A stretch of DNA of 64,000 nt, taken from the NCBI GenBank assembly GCA_964540965.1, contig CAZIOT010000004.1, positions 174,838 through 238,837 on the forward strand. The letters are read 5' to 3'. This document shows, piece by piece, positions 52,648 to 61,026 of the stretch. The translations under genes were made by a program, and so were the position numbers. Source of the DNA: JADYZU01 sp964540965 (lineage in GTDB: Bacteria > Pseudomonadota > Alphaproteobacteria > Rhodobacterales > Rhodobacteraceae). The notes below the pieces were generated by a model. The model saw only the letters and a program-made list of their open reading frames with translations, did no database searches and was not told the origin of the DNA. The stretch's first letter is position 1; every line of letters begins with the position of its first letter.

Positions 52648-52872
52648 CCGACCCACACCTCCGACACGCCCCGGTTGAACGCTATCCCGCCCGTTCCCCG
52701 GCCACAACCTGCCGTCATCCGATAGCACCGCTGCCGCCAGCCCATAACACCCCTCCGATATTGGACGATTTCGCCGGCCGGGGCCTGATCGCCCCATCGG
52801 CCGCTGCCGGGTGACTTCCGCACCAAGGGGCCGACCCACCCCCGGCGCCCGCGCCGGATACCGGAGACAGCA

Positions 52873-53313
52873 ATGAACCTCGTCCTTGTATTCAAATCCG
52901 CCGCGATTGCCGCGATGACCCTTGCCGCCCTGCCCGCCGCCGTCCATGCCGACGGCAACCGCGTCACCATCGACCAATGGGGCCAGTTGAACGAGATCGG
53001 CGGCAGCCAGCAGGGCTGGCGCAACCGGCTGACGATCAACCAGCAGGGCTGGGGCAACAGCACGATCGCCACCCAGGACGGCGCCCGCAACCGCACCGTC
53101 ATCGGCCAGACCGGCGCCGGCAATGGCGTCATCGCCAGCCAGCAGGGCCGCTGCAACGTGCTGGGCGTGGCGCAGATGGGCAGCGGCAATCAGGCCAATG
53201 CGACACAGACCGGCGGCTGCAACGCCTTGGGCGTGATCCAGGTCGGCACCGGCAACCACGCCAGCGCGGTGCAGTCGGGCAGCGGCAATGTCGCGGTGAT
53301 CGTTCAGGACTGA
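52873..53313 (+). CDS. Curlin-repeat protein (CsgA-like)
   Basis: 146-aa secreted protein. Signal peptide residues 1-26 (LALPAAVHA-type end). The rest is five to six ~22-residue curlin repeats in which Gln-x-Gly and Asn recur (SQQGWRNRLTINQQGWGNST, QVGTGNHASAVQSGSGNVAV). Two cysteines occur (GRCNVLG, GGCNALG), unusual for CsgA. It would form the amyloid fibre subunit of curli. Followed after 50 bases by csgH and then a second curlin-like protein; no csgG, csgE or csgF is in the window. Confidence 0.85.
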   Translation: MNLVLVFKSAAIAAMTLAALPAAVHADGNRVTIDQWGQLNEIGGSQQGWRNRLTINQQGWGNSTIATQDGARNRTVIGQTGAGNGVIASQQGRCNVLGVAQMGSGNQANATQTGGCNALGVIQVGTGNHASAVQSGSGNVAVIVQD

Positions 53314-53363
53314 GCGCGGCGGGGCCGGCGCACCCGGCCCCCCCTTTCCGAAAGGAGACCGAC

Positions 53364-53756
53364 ATGATCCGGACTGCCACCATTCCCGCCGGGCTGATCG
53401 CCCTGGCCCTTGCCGCCTGCGGCGTCGCCGGCGCGGCCACCATTCAGGGCGGGTCGCCCCTGGCCCAGGCGTCAGACCGCTTGCGCTGCGCCCTTGTCGT
53501 CACCCGATCCGACGGTCAGGTCGCGGTCGAGGGCCGCGTCACCGCCGCCAGCGCCGCGCAGGGCAGTTATGCCCTGCGCATCAGCCAGGGCACGGCGACG
53601 CAGATCGCCCAGGGCGGCGACTTCACCCTGCGCGCCGGCGAGGTGCTGACGCTTGGCCAGGCGCAGTTCAGCGGCCGCAGCGGCGATCTGGCCGCCTCGC
53701 TGACCATCGAAAGCGGCGGGGTGCGCCATTCCTGCCCCGCCGCCCCCGACCTCTGA
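53364..53756 (+). CDS. csgH: CsgH-like curli accessory protein
   Basis: 130 aa. Signal peptide with a lipobox-like ALAACGVAG (C at residue ~19). The remaining ~90 residues follow the CsgH pattern: LRCALVVTRSDGQVAVEGRV, YALRISQGTATQIAQGGDF, then LTIESGGVRHSCP, an Ig-like fold with one disulfide. Alphaproteobacterial CsgH inhibits CsgA polymerisation inside the periplasm. It sits between two curlin genes, which supports the assignment. Start behind AAAGGAGACC. Confidence 0.82.
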   Translation: MIRTATIPAGLIALALAACGVAGAATIQGGSPLAQASDRLRCALVVTRSDGQVAVEGRVTAASAAQGSYALRISQGTATQIAQGGDFTLRAGEVLTLGQAQFSGRSGDLAASLTIESGGVRHSCPAAPDL

Positions 53757-53806
53757 TCCACGACCTCTGAACCCCGACCCTTCACCCCGGCACAAAGGAC
53801 ACTGCC

Positions 53807-54202
53807 ATGTTCCGCCGCCTTGTCGTCATCGCCGCCCTTGCCGCGGCGCCCCTTGCCACGCCGATGACCGCCGCCGCCGATGCGGTGGTCAGCCTGACCC
53901 TGACCCCGCGCAATGACCGCGAGGCCGGGCTCATGCGTCTGGGTCTGGGCCTCTATGCCCTGCGCGAACACCTGCGCGACGGCGGCACTATCCGCCAGTT
54001 CGGGCAGGACAATGCCGCGACACTGGTGCAGGGCCGTGGCAACTGGGGCCTGATCGAACAGCGCGGGACCGGCCATGCCGCCACGCTGGTGCAGAACGGC
54101 ACCGGCAATGTGCAGGGCCTGTTCCAGTCGGGCAAGGGCGGCCTTGCCGCCGTCAGCCAGAGCGGCGGGCAGACCGGCATCGTCATCCAGCACGGATTCT
54201 GA
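53807..54202 (+). CDS. Second curlin-like protein (possible nucleator)
   Basis: 131 aa with a signal peptide (MFRRLVVIAALAAAPLATPM, ending near TAAADA). After ~45 non-repeat residues come three to four curlin-like repeats (RQFGQDNAATLVQGRGNWGL, EQRGTGHAATLVQNGTGNVQ, QSGKGGLAAVSQSGGQTGIV). The shorter repeat region and separate N-terminus fit a CsgB-type nucleator, which I infer rather than see. 50 bases after csgH. Confidence 0.75.
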   Translation: MFRRLVVIAALAAAPLATPMTAAADAVVSLTLTPRNDREAGLMRLGLGLYALREHLRDGGTIRQFGQDNAATLVQGRGNWGLIEQRGTGHAATLVQNGTGNVQGLFQSGKGGLAAVSQSGGQTGIVIQHGF

Positions 54203-54412
54203 CGGCACTCGAATCGAATTGTGGCAGCTATGTTGACCCGACCGCCACAATCGCCGCCATTCAGCCGTCATTGGACAGGGCCGGGGCCGGTCTTGCGGCG
54301 ATCTTTGACAGTGCCACCCGTTTTCCGACACATTCACCCCTGACAGCAATCTCCTCAATCAGCTGTGGTCGGTGGGGGCCGGCAGATGATGTGAACACCG
54401 GAAGGTCTTCGC

Positions 54413-55210
54413 ATGTTCAACGACCCCTCCTCTGCCGTGCGCCTTGCGGCAGGTGTAACTAGTTCCCCGGCGCGTCTCGGCCGGTTCACTCGGCCAGACG
54501 GGCGGCCCCAGCGCGTGATGCCTCTCATGCGCAAGGTAGAGGTCGCCTGTCTGACGCCCGAGGGCGAGGTCAACGACTCGGCCCGGCTGGTTCCCGCGGT
54601 CCCGGCGTTCGAGGATGCCTTTGCCGCCTTTACCCGCGCCAATCTTGTCACCACCGATCGCGGCCTTGTCGCGGTGGGCGACCTTTATCCCGGCGACCTG
54701 GTGCGCACGGTCGACCACGGTTTCCAGACCCTGTTGTGGAAGGGCACCACCATGCTGGTGCCGCAGGCGCAGGGACAGGACCCGGCGATGGGCCGGCTGA
54801 CCCGCATCGCCGCCGACGCGCTGGGCATCGCCCGGCCGATGGGCGATCTGGTGCTGGGCCCGCGCGCGCGGCTGATCCACCGCAGCCCGGAAATCCGCCG
54901 GCTGACCGGACAGGACATTGCCGCGATCCCCGCCCGCGATTTCATCGACGGCATCGGTGTCGTCGAACTGACGCCCGCCACCGCGGTCGAGGTGTTCCAT
55001 CTGGGCTTTTCAGGGCACGAACGCATCGTCGCCAACGGGGTCGAGGTCGAAAGCTATCACCCCGGCCCGGTGCACAACCTTGGCCTCAGGCCGGACATGC
55101 TGGGCCTGTTCCTGTCCTGCTTCCCACATATCGCCGCGGCCGAGGATTTCGGCCTGCCGGCCATCGCGCGGCTGCGCCTGGGCGATCTGGACCTGACGCA
55201 CGTCGCCTAG
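54413..55210 (+). CDS. Hint-domain protein 2, lacking the nucleophilic cysteine
   Basis: 265 aa. An N-terminal ~75-residue part, then the Hint-like segment FTRANLVTTDRGLVAVGDLY, PGDLVRTVDHGFQTLLWKG, and a C-terminal part ending in HNLGLRPDMLGLFLSCF. Where the active relatives have Cys-Phe-Thr-x-Gly, this protein has Ala-Phe-Thr-Arg-Ala, so self-cleavage is unlikely. Upstream 210 bases hold a TTGACA box (about 54305). Convergent with the Lrp gene with 4-base overlap. Confidence 0.78.
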   Translation: MFNDPSSAVRLAAGVTSSPARLGRFTRPDGRPQRVMPLMRKVEVACLTPEGEVNDSARLVPAVPAFEDAFAAFTRANLVTTDRGLVAVGDLYPGDLVRTVDHGFQTLLWKGTTMLVPQAQGQDPAMGRLTRIAADALGIARPMGDLVLGPRARLIHRSPEIRRLTGQDIAAIPARDFIDGIGVVELTPATAVEVFHLGFSGHERIVANGVEVESYHPGPVHNLGLRPDMLGLFLSCFPHIAAAEDFGLPAIARLRLGDLDLTHVA

Positions 55211-55707
55211 GGGCGGCGCGCCAGCCGCTCCTCGAGCACATCGAACGGCACGCCCGGTTCATCCTTGGCGCCGCGGATCACCAGACTGGTCTTGACGCTC
55301 GCGACATTCGGCGCGGCGGTCAGCGCCTCGGTCAGGAAGGTCTGGAAGCTGCGCAGGTCGGGGGCCACGCATTTCAGGATGAAATCGACCTCGCCGTTCA
55401 GCATGTGGCATTCTCGGACCAGGGGCCAGGACAGGCACAGCGCCTCGAAGGCCGAAAGGTCGGCCTCGGCCTGCTTGACCAGCCGGACGCTGGCAAAGAC
55501 CTGCACCTCGAACCCCAGTTCGCGGGGGTCGATGTCGGCGTGATAGCCGCGGATGAAGCCCTGTTCCTCAAGCGCGCGGACCCGGCGCAGGCAGGGCGGC
55601 GCCGAAATGCCGACACGGCTGGCCAGTTCGACATTGGTCATGCGCCCGTCGGCCTGCAATTCGGCCAGGATCCTGCGGTCGATGTCGTCAAGCCGGTTGC
55701 CGGGCAT
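55207..55707 (-). CDS. Lrp/AsnC-family transcriptional regulator
   Basis: 166 aa. The helix-turn-helix is at residues ~6-52 (LDDIDRRILAELQADGRMTN, then GISAPPCLRRVRALEEQG), followed by the RAM/AsnC ligand domain (EVDFILKCVAPDLRSFQTFL). It senses amino acids in family members. Divergent from trxB with 155 bases between starts; it may regulate trxB and itself. Its stop overlaps the Hint gene stop by 4 bases. Confidence 0.92.
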   Translation of the reverse strand: MPGNRLDDIDRRILAELQADGRMTNVELASRVGISAPPCLRRVRALEEQGFIRGYHADIDPRELGFEVQVFASVRLVKQAEADLSAFEALCLSWPLVRECHMLNGEVDFILKCVAPDLRSFQTFLTEALTAAPNVASVKTSLVIRGAKDEPGVPFDVLEERLARRP

Positions 55708-55756
55708 GGTGTCTTTCCTTCAAGTCGCGCCTACCTATCGCACCGCCGATCCGGAT

Positions 55757-55786
55757 CGCAACATTGTTTCGCCGCTGCGCAACATT
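55757..55786. promoter_or_regulatory. Direct repeats CGCAACATT between lrp-type gene and trxB
   Basis: CGCAACATT at 55757-55765 and again at 55778-55786, 21 bases apart, two DNA turns. Lrp-type octamers bind phased sites, so these are candidate binding sites in the divergent promoter region. Confidence 0.4.
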
Positions 55787-55862
55787 CTGCCGCCGCGTCC
55801 GCCGGGCTTTTCGCGGCAGCGCAGCGGGCCTATATCGGCGGAGTGCTGCCTTGGGGAAGATC

Positions 55863-56804
55863 ATGCCGGATTCGCGCCATACTCGCCTGCTCATCATCGG
55901 ATCGGGGCCCGCGGGCTATACCGCCGCGGTCTATGCCGCCCGCGCCATGCTGAACCCGGTGCTTGTGCAGGGCATCGAACCCGGCGGGCAGCTGACCACC
56001 ACGACCGAGGTCGAGAACTGGCCGGGTCAGAAGTCGATCCTGGGCCCCGACCTGATGGTGCTGATGGAGGAACACGCGCGCGAGATGGGGACCGAGATCG
56101 TGATGGACATCATCACCACGCTTGACCTGTCGAAGCGGCCCTTCACCGCCACAGGCGACAGCGGCACGGTCTATACCGCCGATGCCGTGGTCCTGGCCAC
56201 CGGGGCGCGGGCGAAATGGCTGGGCCTGCCCAGCGAGGAACGGTTCAAGGGCTTTGGCGTTTCGGCCTGCGCCACTTGCGACGGGTTCTTCTATCGCGGG
56301 CAAGAGATCGTCGTGGTCGGCGGCGGCAATACCGCGGTGGAAGAGGCGCTGTTCCTGACCAATTTCGCCTCGAAAGTGACGGTGATCCATCGTCGCGATG
56401 CGTTCCGCGCCGAAAAGATCATGCAGGACCGGCTGTTCAAGCATCCGAAAATTTCGGTGCTGTGGAACCACGAACTGGCCGAAGTCGTGGGCGCCGACAG
56501 CCCGCTGGGGGTCGAAGGCGTGCGCGCCCGCAACGTCCAGACCGGCGCCATCACCGACATCGCCGCCAAGGGCGTGTTCGTCGCCATCGGCCATGCCCCG
56601 GCCTCGGAACTGGTCGCGGGGCAACTTGAATTGCACAACGGCGGCTATGTGAAGGTGGAACCGGGCAGCACCCGCACCTCGGTGCCCGGCGTCTTTGCCG
56701 CGGGCGACCTCACCGACCACATCTATCGTCAGGCGGTGACCAGCGCCGGCATGGGCTGCATGGCGGCGCTTGATGCCGAACACTGGCTGGCCGAACAGGA
56801 ATAG
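55863..56804 (+). CDS. trxB: Thioredoxin reductase
   Basis: 313-aa FAD/NADPH enzyme. FAD motif GSGPAGYTAAVYAAR, active-site disulfide CATCDG, NADPH motif VVGGGNTAVEEALFL, and FAADGDL-like C-terminus (VFAAGDLTDHIYRQ). The start at 55863 is chosen over an open extension upstream because it matches the family N-terminus. Confidence 0.96.
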   Translation: MPDSRHTRLLIIGSGPAGYTAAVYAARAMLNPVLVQGIEPGGQLTTTTEVENWPGQKSILGPDLMVLMEEHAREMGTEIVMDIITTLDLSKRPFTATGDSGTVYTADAVVLATGARAKWLGLPSEERFKGFGVSACATCDGFFYRGQEIVVVGGGNTAVEEALFLTNFASKVTVIHRRDAFRAEKIMQDRLFKHPKISVLWNHELAEVVGADSPLGVEGVRARNVQTGAITDIAAKGVFVAIGHAPASELVAGQLELHNGGYVKVEPGSTRTSVPGVFAAGDLTDHIYRQAVTSAGMGCMAALDAEHWLAEQE

Positions 56805-56971
56805 CGGACCGGCCACCCCGGCGCAGGCGGAACATCCGTCCCGCCGACCGTTGACAACGTGGCAAATTCAGCCCTGTTTTCCCTGTCGTGCCACGGTGCG
56901 GCTTGAATTCTGCCGCCTTGCGGGTCTATGGGCCGCGCGACGATTGCCGCATGTGCGAAACGGACCCCCCG

Positions 56972-58675
56972 ATGACCTCTCACCTCGCCCCGATTCCCGA
57001 ACTCTATGTCAGCGCCGAGAGCGCGCAGGAAATGAAGGCCACCGCCGCGGCGCTGACCAGCCATGACCTGACCCCGCGCCAGATCTGCGATCTGGAACTG
57101 CTGATGAACGGCGGCTTCCATCCGCTCAAGGGCTTTCTGCCGCAGGCCGACTACGATTCAGTGGTCAAGGACATGCGGCTTGCCGATGGCACGCTCTGGC
57201 CGATGCCGATCACCCTCGACGTGACCGAGGGTTTTGCCGACAAGATCGAAGTCGGGCAGGACATCGCCCTGCGCGACCAGGAAGGCGTGATCCTTGCCAC
57301 CATGAAGGTCACCGACAAATGGACCCCCGACAAATCGCGCGAGGCCATCGGTGTGTTCGGCGCCGATGATCAGGCGCATCCGGCGGTCAATTACCTGCAC
57401 AACAAGGCCGGCAAGGTCTATCTGGGCGGGCCGGTGACCGGCCTGCAGGCGCCCGTGCACTATGATTTCAAGGCACGCCGCGACACGCCGAACGAACTGC
57501 GCGCCTATTTCCGCAAGATGGGCTGGCAGCGCATCGTCGCCTTCCAGACCCGCAACCCGCTGCACCGCGCGCATCAGGAACTGACCTTCCGCGCCGCGCG
57601 CGAGGCGCAGGCCAACCTCCTGATCCATCCCACCGTCGGCATGACCAAGCCCGGCGACGTCGACCATTTCACCCGCGTCCGCTGCTATGAGGCGGTGCTG
57701 GACAAATATCCGTCCTCGACCACGCATCTGTCGCTTCTGGGCCTTGCCATGCGCATGGGTGGCCCGCGCGAGGCCTTGTGGCATGCGATCATCCGCAGGA
57801 ACCACGGCCTGACGCATTTCATCGTCGGCCGCGACCATGCCGGGCCGGGCAAGAACAGCCAGGGCAAGGATTTCTACGGCCCCTATGACGCGCAGGAACT
57901 GGTGCGCAAGCATCAGGCCGAGATCGGCATCGAGATGGTCGATTTCAAGCAGATGGTCTATGTGCAGGAAAAGGCCCAATATTTCCCGGTCGACGAAGTG
58001 CCCGAGGGCTGCACCGTCCTTGACATTTCCGGCACCGAACTGCGCCGCCGCCTGCGCGAAGGGCTTGAAATTCCCGACTGGTTCTCGTTCCCCGAAGTGG
58101 TGACGCAACTGCGCCGCACCTCTCCCGAACGGTCGAAACAGGGCTTTACCGTTTTCTTCACCGGCTTTTCGGGGTCGGGCAAGTCGACCATTGCCAACGC
58201 GCTCATGGTCAAGCTGATGGAGATGGGCGGGCGGCCGGTGACGCTGCTCGACGGCGATGTGGTGCGCAAGCATCTGTCGTCGGAGCTGGGGTTCAGCAAG
58301 GAACACCGCGACATCAACATCAAGCGGATCGGCTATGTCGCCTCCGAGATCACCAAGAACGGCGGCATCGCCATCTGCGCGCCGATCGCCCCCTATGCCA
58401 CCACCCGGCGCGACGTGCGCGAGATGGTCGAGGCCTATGGCGCCTTTGTCGAAGTGCATGTGGCGACCAGCATCGAGGAATGCGAACGGCGCGACCGCAA
58501 GGGTCTGTACAAGCTCGCCCGTGAAGGCAAGATCAAGGAATTCACCGGCATTTCCGACCCTTACGATGTTCCGGCCAATCCCGAGCTGCGGGTCGAGACC
58601 GAGAATGTCGATGTCGACACCTGTGCGCATCAGGTGCTGCTCAAGCTGGAAAGCATGGGGTTGATAAAAGCCTGA
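56972..58675 (+). CDS. Sulfate adenylyltransferase / adenylylsulfate kinase fusion
   Basis: Bifunctional assimilatory sulfate-activating enzyme (567 aa). The N-terminal ATP-sulfurylase domain (about 1-380) has the HXXH motif in QTRNPLHRAHQEL and GRDHAGPGKNS. The C-terminal CysC domain (about 385-567) has a P-loop GFSGSGKSTIANAL and LDGDVVRKHLS. Together sulfate becomes APS and then PAPS. Start at 56972 (MTSHLAP); an ATG at 56951 adds seven residues. Such Sat-CysC fusions are typical of Rhodobacterales. A hairpin follows the stop. Confidence 0.93.
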   Translation: MTSHLAPIPELYVSAESAQEMKATAAALTSHDLTPRQICDLELLMNGGFHPLKGFLPQADYDSVVKDMRLADGTLWPMPITLDVTEGFADKIEVGQDIALRDQEGVILATMKVTDKWTPDKSREAIGVFGADDQAHPAVNYLHNKAGKVYLGGPVTGLQAPVHYDFKARRDTPNELRAYFRKMGWQRIVAFQTRNPLHRAHQELTFRAAREAQANLLIHPTVGMTKPGDVDHFTRVRCYEAVLDKYPSSTTHLSLLGLAMRMGGPREALWHAIIRRNHGLTHFIVGRDHAGPGKNSQGKDFYGPYDAQELVRKHQAEIGIEMVDFKQMVYVQEKAQYFPVDEVPEGCTVLDISGTELRRRLREGLEIPDWFSFPEVVTQLRRTSPERSKQGFTVFFTGFSGSGKSTIANALMVKLMEMGGRPVTLLDGDVVRKHLSSELGFSKEHRDINIKRIGYVASEITKNGGIAICAPIAPYATTRRDVREMVEAYGAFVEVHVATSIEECERRDRKGLYKLAREGKIKEFTGISDPYDVPANPELRVETENVDVDTCAHQVLLKLESMGLIKA

Positions 58676-58689
58676 GTATTCCGTCAGGC

Positions 58690-58719
58690 CACGGCAGGGC
58701 TTTGTTAAACCCTGCCGTG
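58690..58719 (+). terminator. Terminator after the sat-cysC gene
   Basis: CACGGCAGGG (58690-58699) and CCCTGCCGTG (58710-58719), a perfect 10-bp stem with a 10-base loop, 14 bases after the stop codon. No T run, so Rho or 3'-end protection is possible. Confidence 0.6.
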
Positions 58720-58771
58720 CGACGACTGCCCCTGCATCCGGACCGGCGTCCGGGGGCGGCTGGGGGCAACG

Positions 58772-59821
58772 ATGAATGCGGTGGCAAGCTGGGCATGGTA
58801 TCCGGGCACGCTGTGGCCCGGCTTCTCCGCGAAAAGCCAGAACAACATCGGCGCGGCGCAAAACGCGCAGGTGCTGAACCCCAGATATGCCGACATCCTG
58901 TGGAACGATGCCAATGGCGACGGCATCATGCTGGATGCCGACAGCGATGATGGCTCAACTCCGGGCGAAAGCGTCACCATCGACGGGGTGACGCGGACGA
59001 TCCAGGAAATCGGCGCCTACAACGGTTCGACCATGACCCACCATGGCCAGCCGCATGCGGTGCAATTGGGCGTCTGGCTGTTCGACGACGGCACCTACAT
59101 GGTGCGCCTGGCCGACGCCGACATTCCCGCGCATGTGCATCACAGCGCGGTCACCGGCCTGACCCTGGGGAAGTTCAGCGGCGTCGAATATTCCGGCAAC
59201 TATATCGCGACCAGGGACGACGCCTTTGTCTGCTTCACCGCCGGGACGTTGATCCAGACTGCGCAGGGCCCGGTCGCGGTTGAGGCACTGGTGCCCGGCG
59301 ACCGGGTGCTGACCGCCGACCATGGCTTGCGCCCGCTGCGCTGGATCGGACAGCGAAGGCTGGCCGGGACCGGGCGGGCGGCCCCGGTGCTGATCTGCGC
59401 CCGCGCCCTGGGCAATGACCGCGATCTGCGCGTCTCGCAGCAGCACCGGATGCTGCTGACAGGCTGGCGGGCCGAGCTGTTCACGGGCGAAAGCGAAGTG
59501 CTGGTTGCGGCGCGCCATCTGGTCAATGACGGCACGATCCGCGTCGTGCCCTGCCCCGCCGTGACCTATGTCCACCTGCTGTTCGACGACCACGAGATCG
59601 TCTTTGCCGAAGGCATCCCCAGCGAAAGTTTCCACCCCGGCGCCATCGGCCTGTCGCGGCTGGAACGCGAGGTGCTGGACGAGGTGCTGGCGCTGTTTCC
59701 CGAACTGGGGCCGGACGGCGCGGGCCATGGCCCCACTGTCCGGCGCTGCGCCACCGCGGCCGAGGCGCGGCTGATCGCCCAGGTCGGCGGTCCGCGCAAC
59801 GACCGGGTCAATGAACGGTGA
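58772..59821 (+). CDS. Hint-domain protein 3 with extended N-terminal domain
   Basis: 349 aa. The first ~150 residues form a separate domain (SAKSQNNIGAAQNAQVLNPR, NDANGDGIMLDADSDD) that carries an Asp/Asn-rich loop like those binding calcium. The Hint domain begins at CFTAGTLIQTAQGPVAVEAL with the nucleophilic cysteine, then PGDRVLTADHGLRPLRWIG, and ends after VTYVHLLFDDHEIVFAEG and SFHPGAIG. There is no Sec signal peptide; such proteins in Rhodobacterales often leave by type I export. Convergent with the DUF1150 gene with 14-base overlap. Confidence 0.82.
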   Translation: MNAVASWAWYPGTLWPGFSAKSQNNIGAAQNAQVLNPRYADILWNDANGDGIMLDADSDDGSTPGESVTIDGVTRTIQEIGAYNGSTMTHHGQPHAVQLGVWLFDDGTYMVRLADADIPAHVHHSAVTGLTLGKFSGVEYSGNYIATRDDAFVCFTAGTLIQTAQGPVAVEALVPGDRVLTADHGLRPLRWIGQRRLAGTGRAAPVLICARALGNDRDLRVSQQHRMLLTGWRAELFTGESEVLVAARHLVNDGTIRVVPCPAVTYVHLLFDDHEIVFAEGIPSESFHPGAIGLSRLEREVLDEVLALFPELGPDGAGHGPTVRRCATAAEARLIAQVGGPRNDRVNER

Positions 59822-60032
59822 ACGGCACCTTGTCGTGCTGGCGGGCCAGGGCAAAGGCCAGCCGGCGGTCGGCGACCAGCGCCAGCTGCGTGCCCGCGGC
59901 ATCATGGACCGCGAACAGGGTGTCGAGCCCGTGGACCTTTTCCTGCACTTCCGCCGGCAGGGTCGAGACGGCGACCGGCTTGACATAGACCACGTCCGCC
60001 CCCAGCGCCTCGAGATTGAGCTTGGTATTCAT
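59808..60032 (-). CDS. DUF1150-family protein
   Basis: 74-aa conserved alphaproteobacterial protein. The sequence from MNTKLNLEALGADVVYVKPV to LFAVHDAAGTQLALVADRRL has the DUF1150 pattern. It overlaps the hsp20 stop by 4 bases. The pair hsp20-DUF1150 is common in alphaproteobacteria; the role is unknown but linked by position to stress chaperones. Confidence 0.85.
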   Translation of the reverse strand: MNTKLNLEALGADVVYVKPVAVSTLPAEVQEKVHGLDTLFAVHDAAGTQLALVADRRLAFALARQHDKVPFTVH

Positions 60033-60451
60033 TTCGCCCCACTCCTCTTGATGCGGATGGTCTGGACGACCGTATCCGGAACGTGACGGACCAGATCGAT
60101 ATGCAAAAGGCCGTTTTCCAGCGCCGCCTCTCCGACATCGACATTCTCGGCCAGCACGAAGCTGCGCTGGAACTGCCGCGCGGCGATGCCGCGATGCAGG
60201 AAGACGCGTCCGTCGCTGTCGTCCTTCTGCCGGCCGCGGATCACCAGGCTCTTGTCCTCGACGGTGATGGCAAGGTCGGTTTCGGTGAACCCCGCAACCG
60301 CCAGCGTGATGCGATAGCTGCGGTCCGATGTCTGTTCGATGTTGTAGGGGGGATAGCCGTCGTTGCCCGATTTCGCGGTGCGTTCGACCAGCCGTTCCAG
60401 CTGTTCGAAGCCCAGCAGAAACGGGTGGGCCCCGAGGGTGAGTTTCGTCAT
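60029..60451 (-). CDS. Small heat-shock protein Hsp20/IbpA
   Basis: 140-aa alpha-crystallin-type chaperone. The crystallin domain spans about residues 35-130, including ITLAVAGFTETDLAITVEDK, GRQKDD...FLHRGIAARQFQRSF and ENGLLHIDLVRHVPD. ATG at 60451. It binds unfolding proteins and is co-translated with the DUF1150 gene. No clear ROSE thermosensor is visible in the 172-base upstream region. Confidence 0.92.
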   Translation of the reverse strand: MTKLTLGAHPFLLGFEQLERLVERTAKSGNDGYPPYNIEQTSDRSYRITLAVAGFTETDLAITVEDKSLVIRGRQKDDSDGRVFLHRGIAARQFQRSFVLAENVDVGEAALENGLLHIDLVRHVPDTVVQTIRIKRSGAK

Positions 60452-60623
60452 CACGGCATGTCCTTGACCAAGCGACCGTCCGGCGCGGGCCCCGATCCGT
60501 CGGCAGCCCGCCCATGTGGGGAATATGGGGCATTTCCGGCGCTTCGCAAGTGGCGGGGCTGGCGGGACGCGCGGCTTGACACTACATTCCCGACAAGGGT
60601 TGCCGGCAAGGCGGAGGGTGCAG

Positions 60624-60842
60624 ATGGACATGTCGCCGCGGATGGAAGAGGCCGAGGTGCTGCGCGTGAAGCTGGAAGTGCTGCGCCGCGAACATCGCGA
60701 CCTCGACGAGGCGATCCATGCGCTCGAGGCGCGGGGACCGGCGGATGTGTTGACGGTGCGGCGGCTGAAAAAGCAGAAACTCGCGCTGCGCGACCAGATC
60801 CGGGTGATCGAGGACCGGCTTCTGCCCGATATCATCGCCTGA
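60624..60842 (+). CDS. YdcH/DUF465-family small protein
   Basis: 72 aa, a single long helical hairpin (EVLRVKLEVLRREHRDLDEA, TVRRLKKQKLALRDQIRVIE). This is the DUF465/YdcH pattern: charged, coiled-coil-like, often next to housekeeping genes. The ATG at 60624 follows GGAGGG. Function unknown. Confidence 0.82.
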   Translation: MDMSPRMEEAEVLRVKLEVLRREHRDLDEAIHALEARGPADVLTVRRLKKQKLALRDQIRVIEDRLLPDIIA

Positions 60843-60849
60843 GGCGGGC

Positions 60850-60867
60850 GGTGGGTCGAGACCCACC
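60850..60867. repeat. GGTGGGTC palindrome, copy 2
   Basis: GGTGGGTC-ga-GACCCACC with flanking TTAC, the opposite orientation of the copy at 21945-21962. 8 bases after the YdcH-like stop; may also act as its terminator. Confidence 0.5.
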
Positions 60868-60973
60868 TTACCTGCGCCCGGTCTGCAGCCCCTGCGCGGC
60901 CGGCGGCTGCCGCATGCCTCCGGCGGGAGTATGTGTCGCAAAGCAAAGCCGAGGCGGGACGTGCCGCCCGCGA

Positions 60974-61001
60974 TTGCGCCCGCCCCGGTCGCCGCTATAG
61001 T
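60974..61001 (+). promoter_or_regulatory. Candidate sigma-70-type promoter of purE
   Basis: -35 TTGCGC (60974-60979), 16-base spacer, -10 TATAGT (60996-61001), 26 bases before the purE ATG. The -10 matches five of six consensus bases. Confidence 0.4.
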
Positions 61002-61026
61002 GCCGCTTCGGTTTTCGGGGGCAGGC

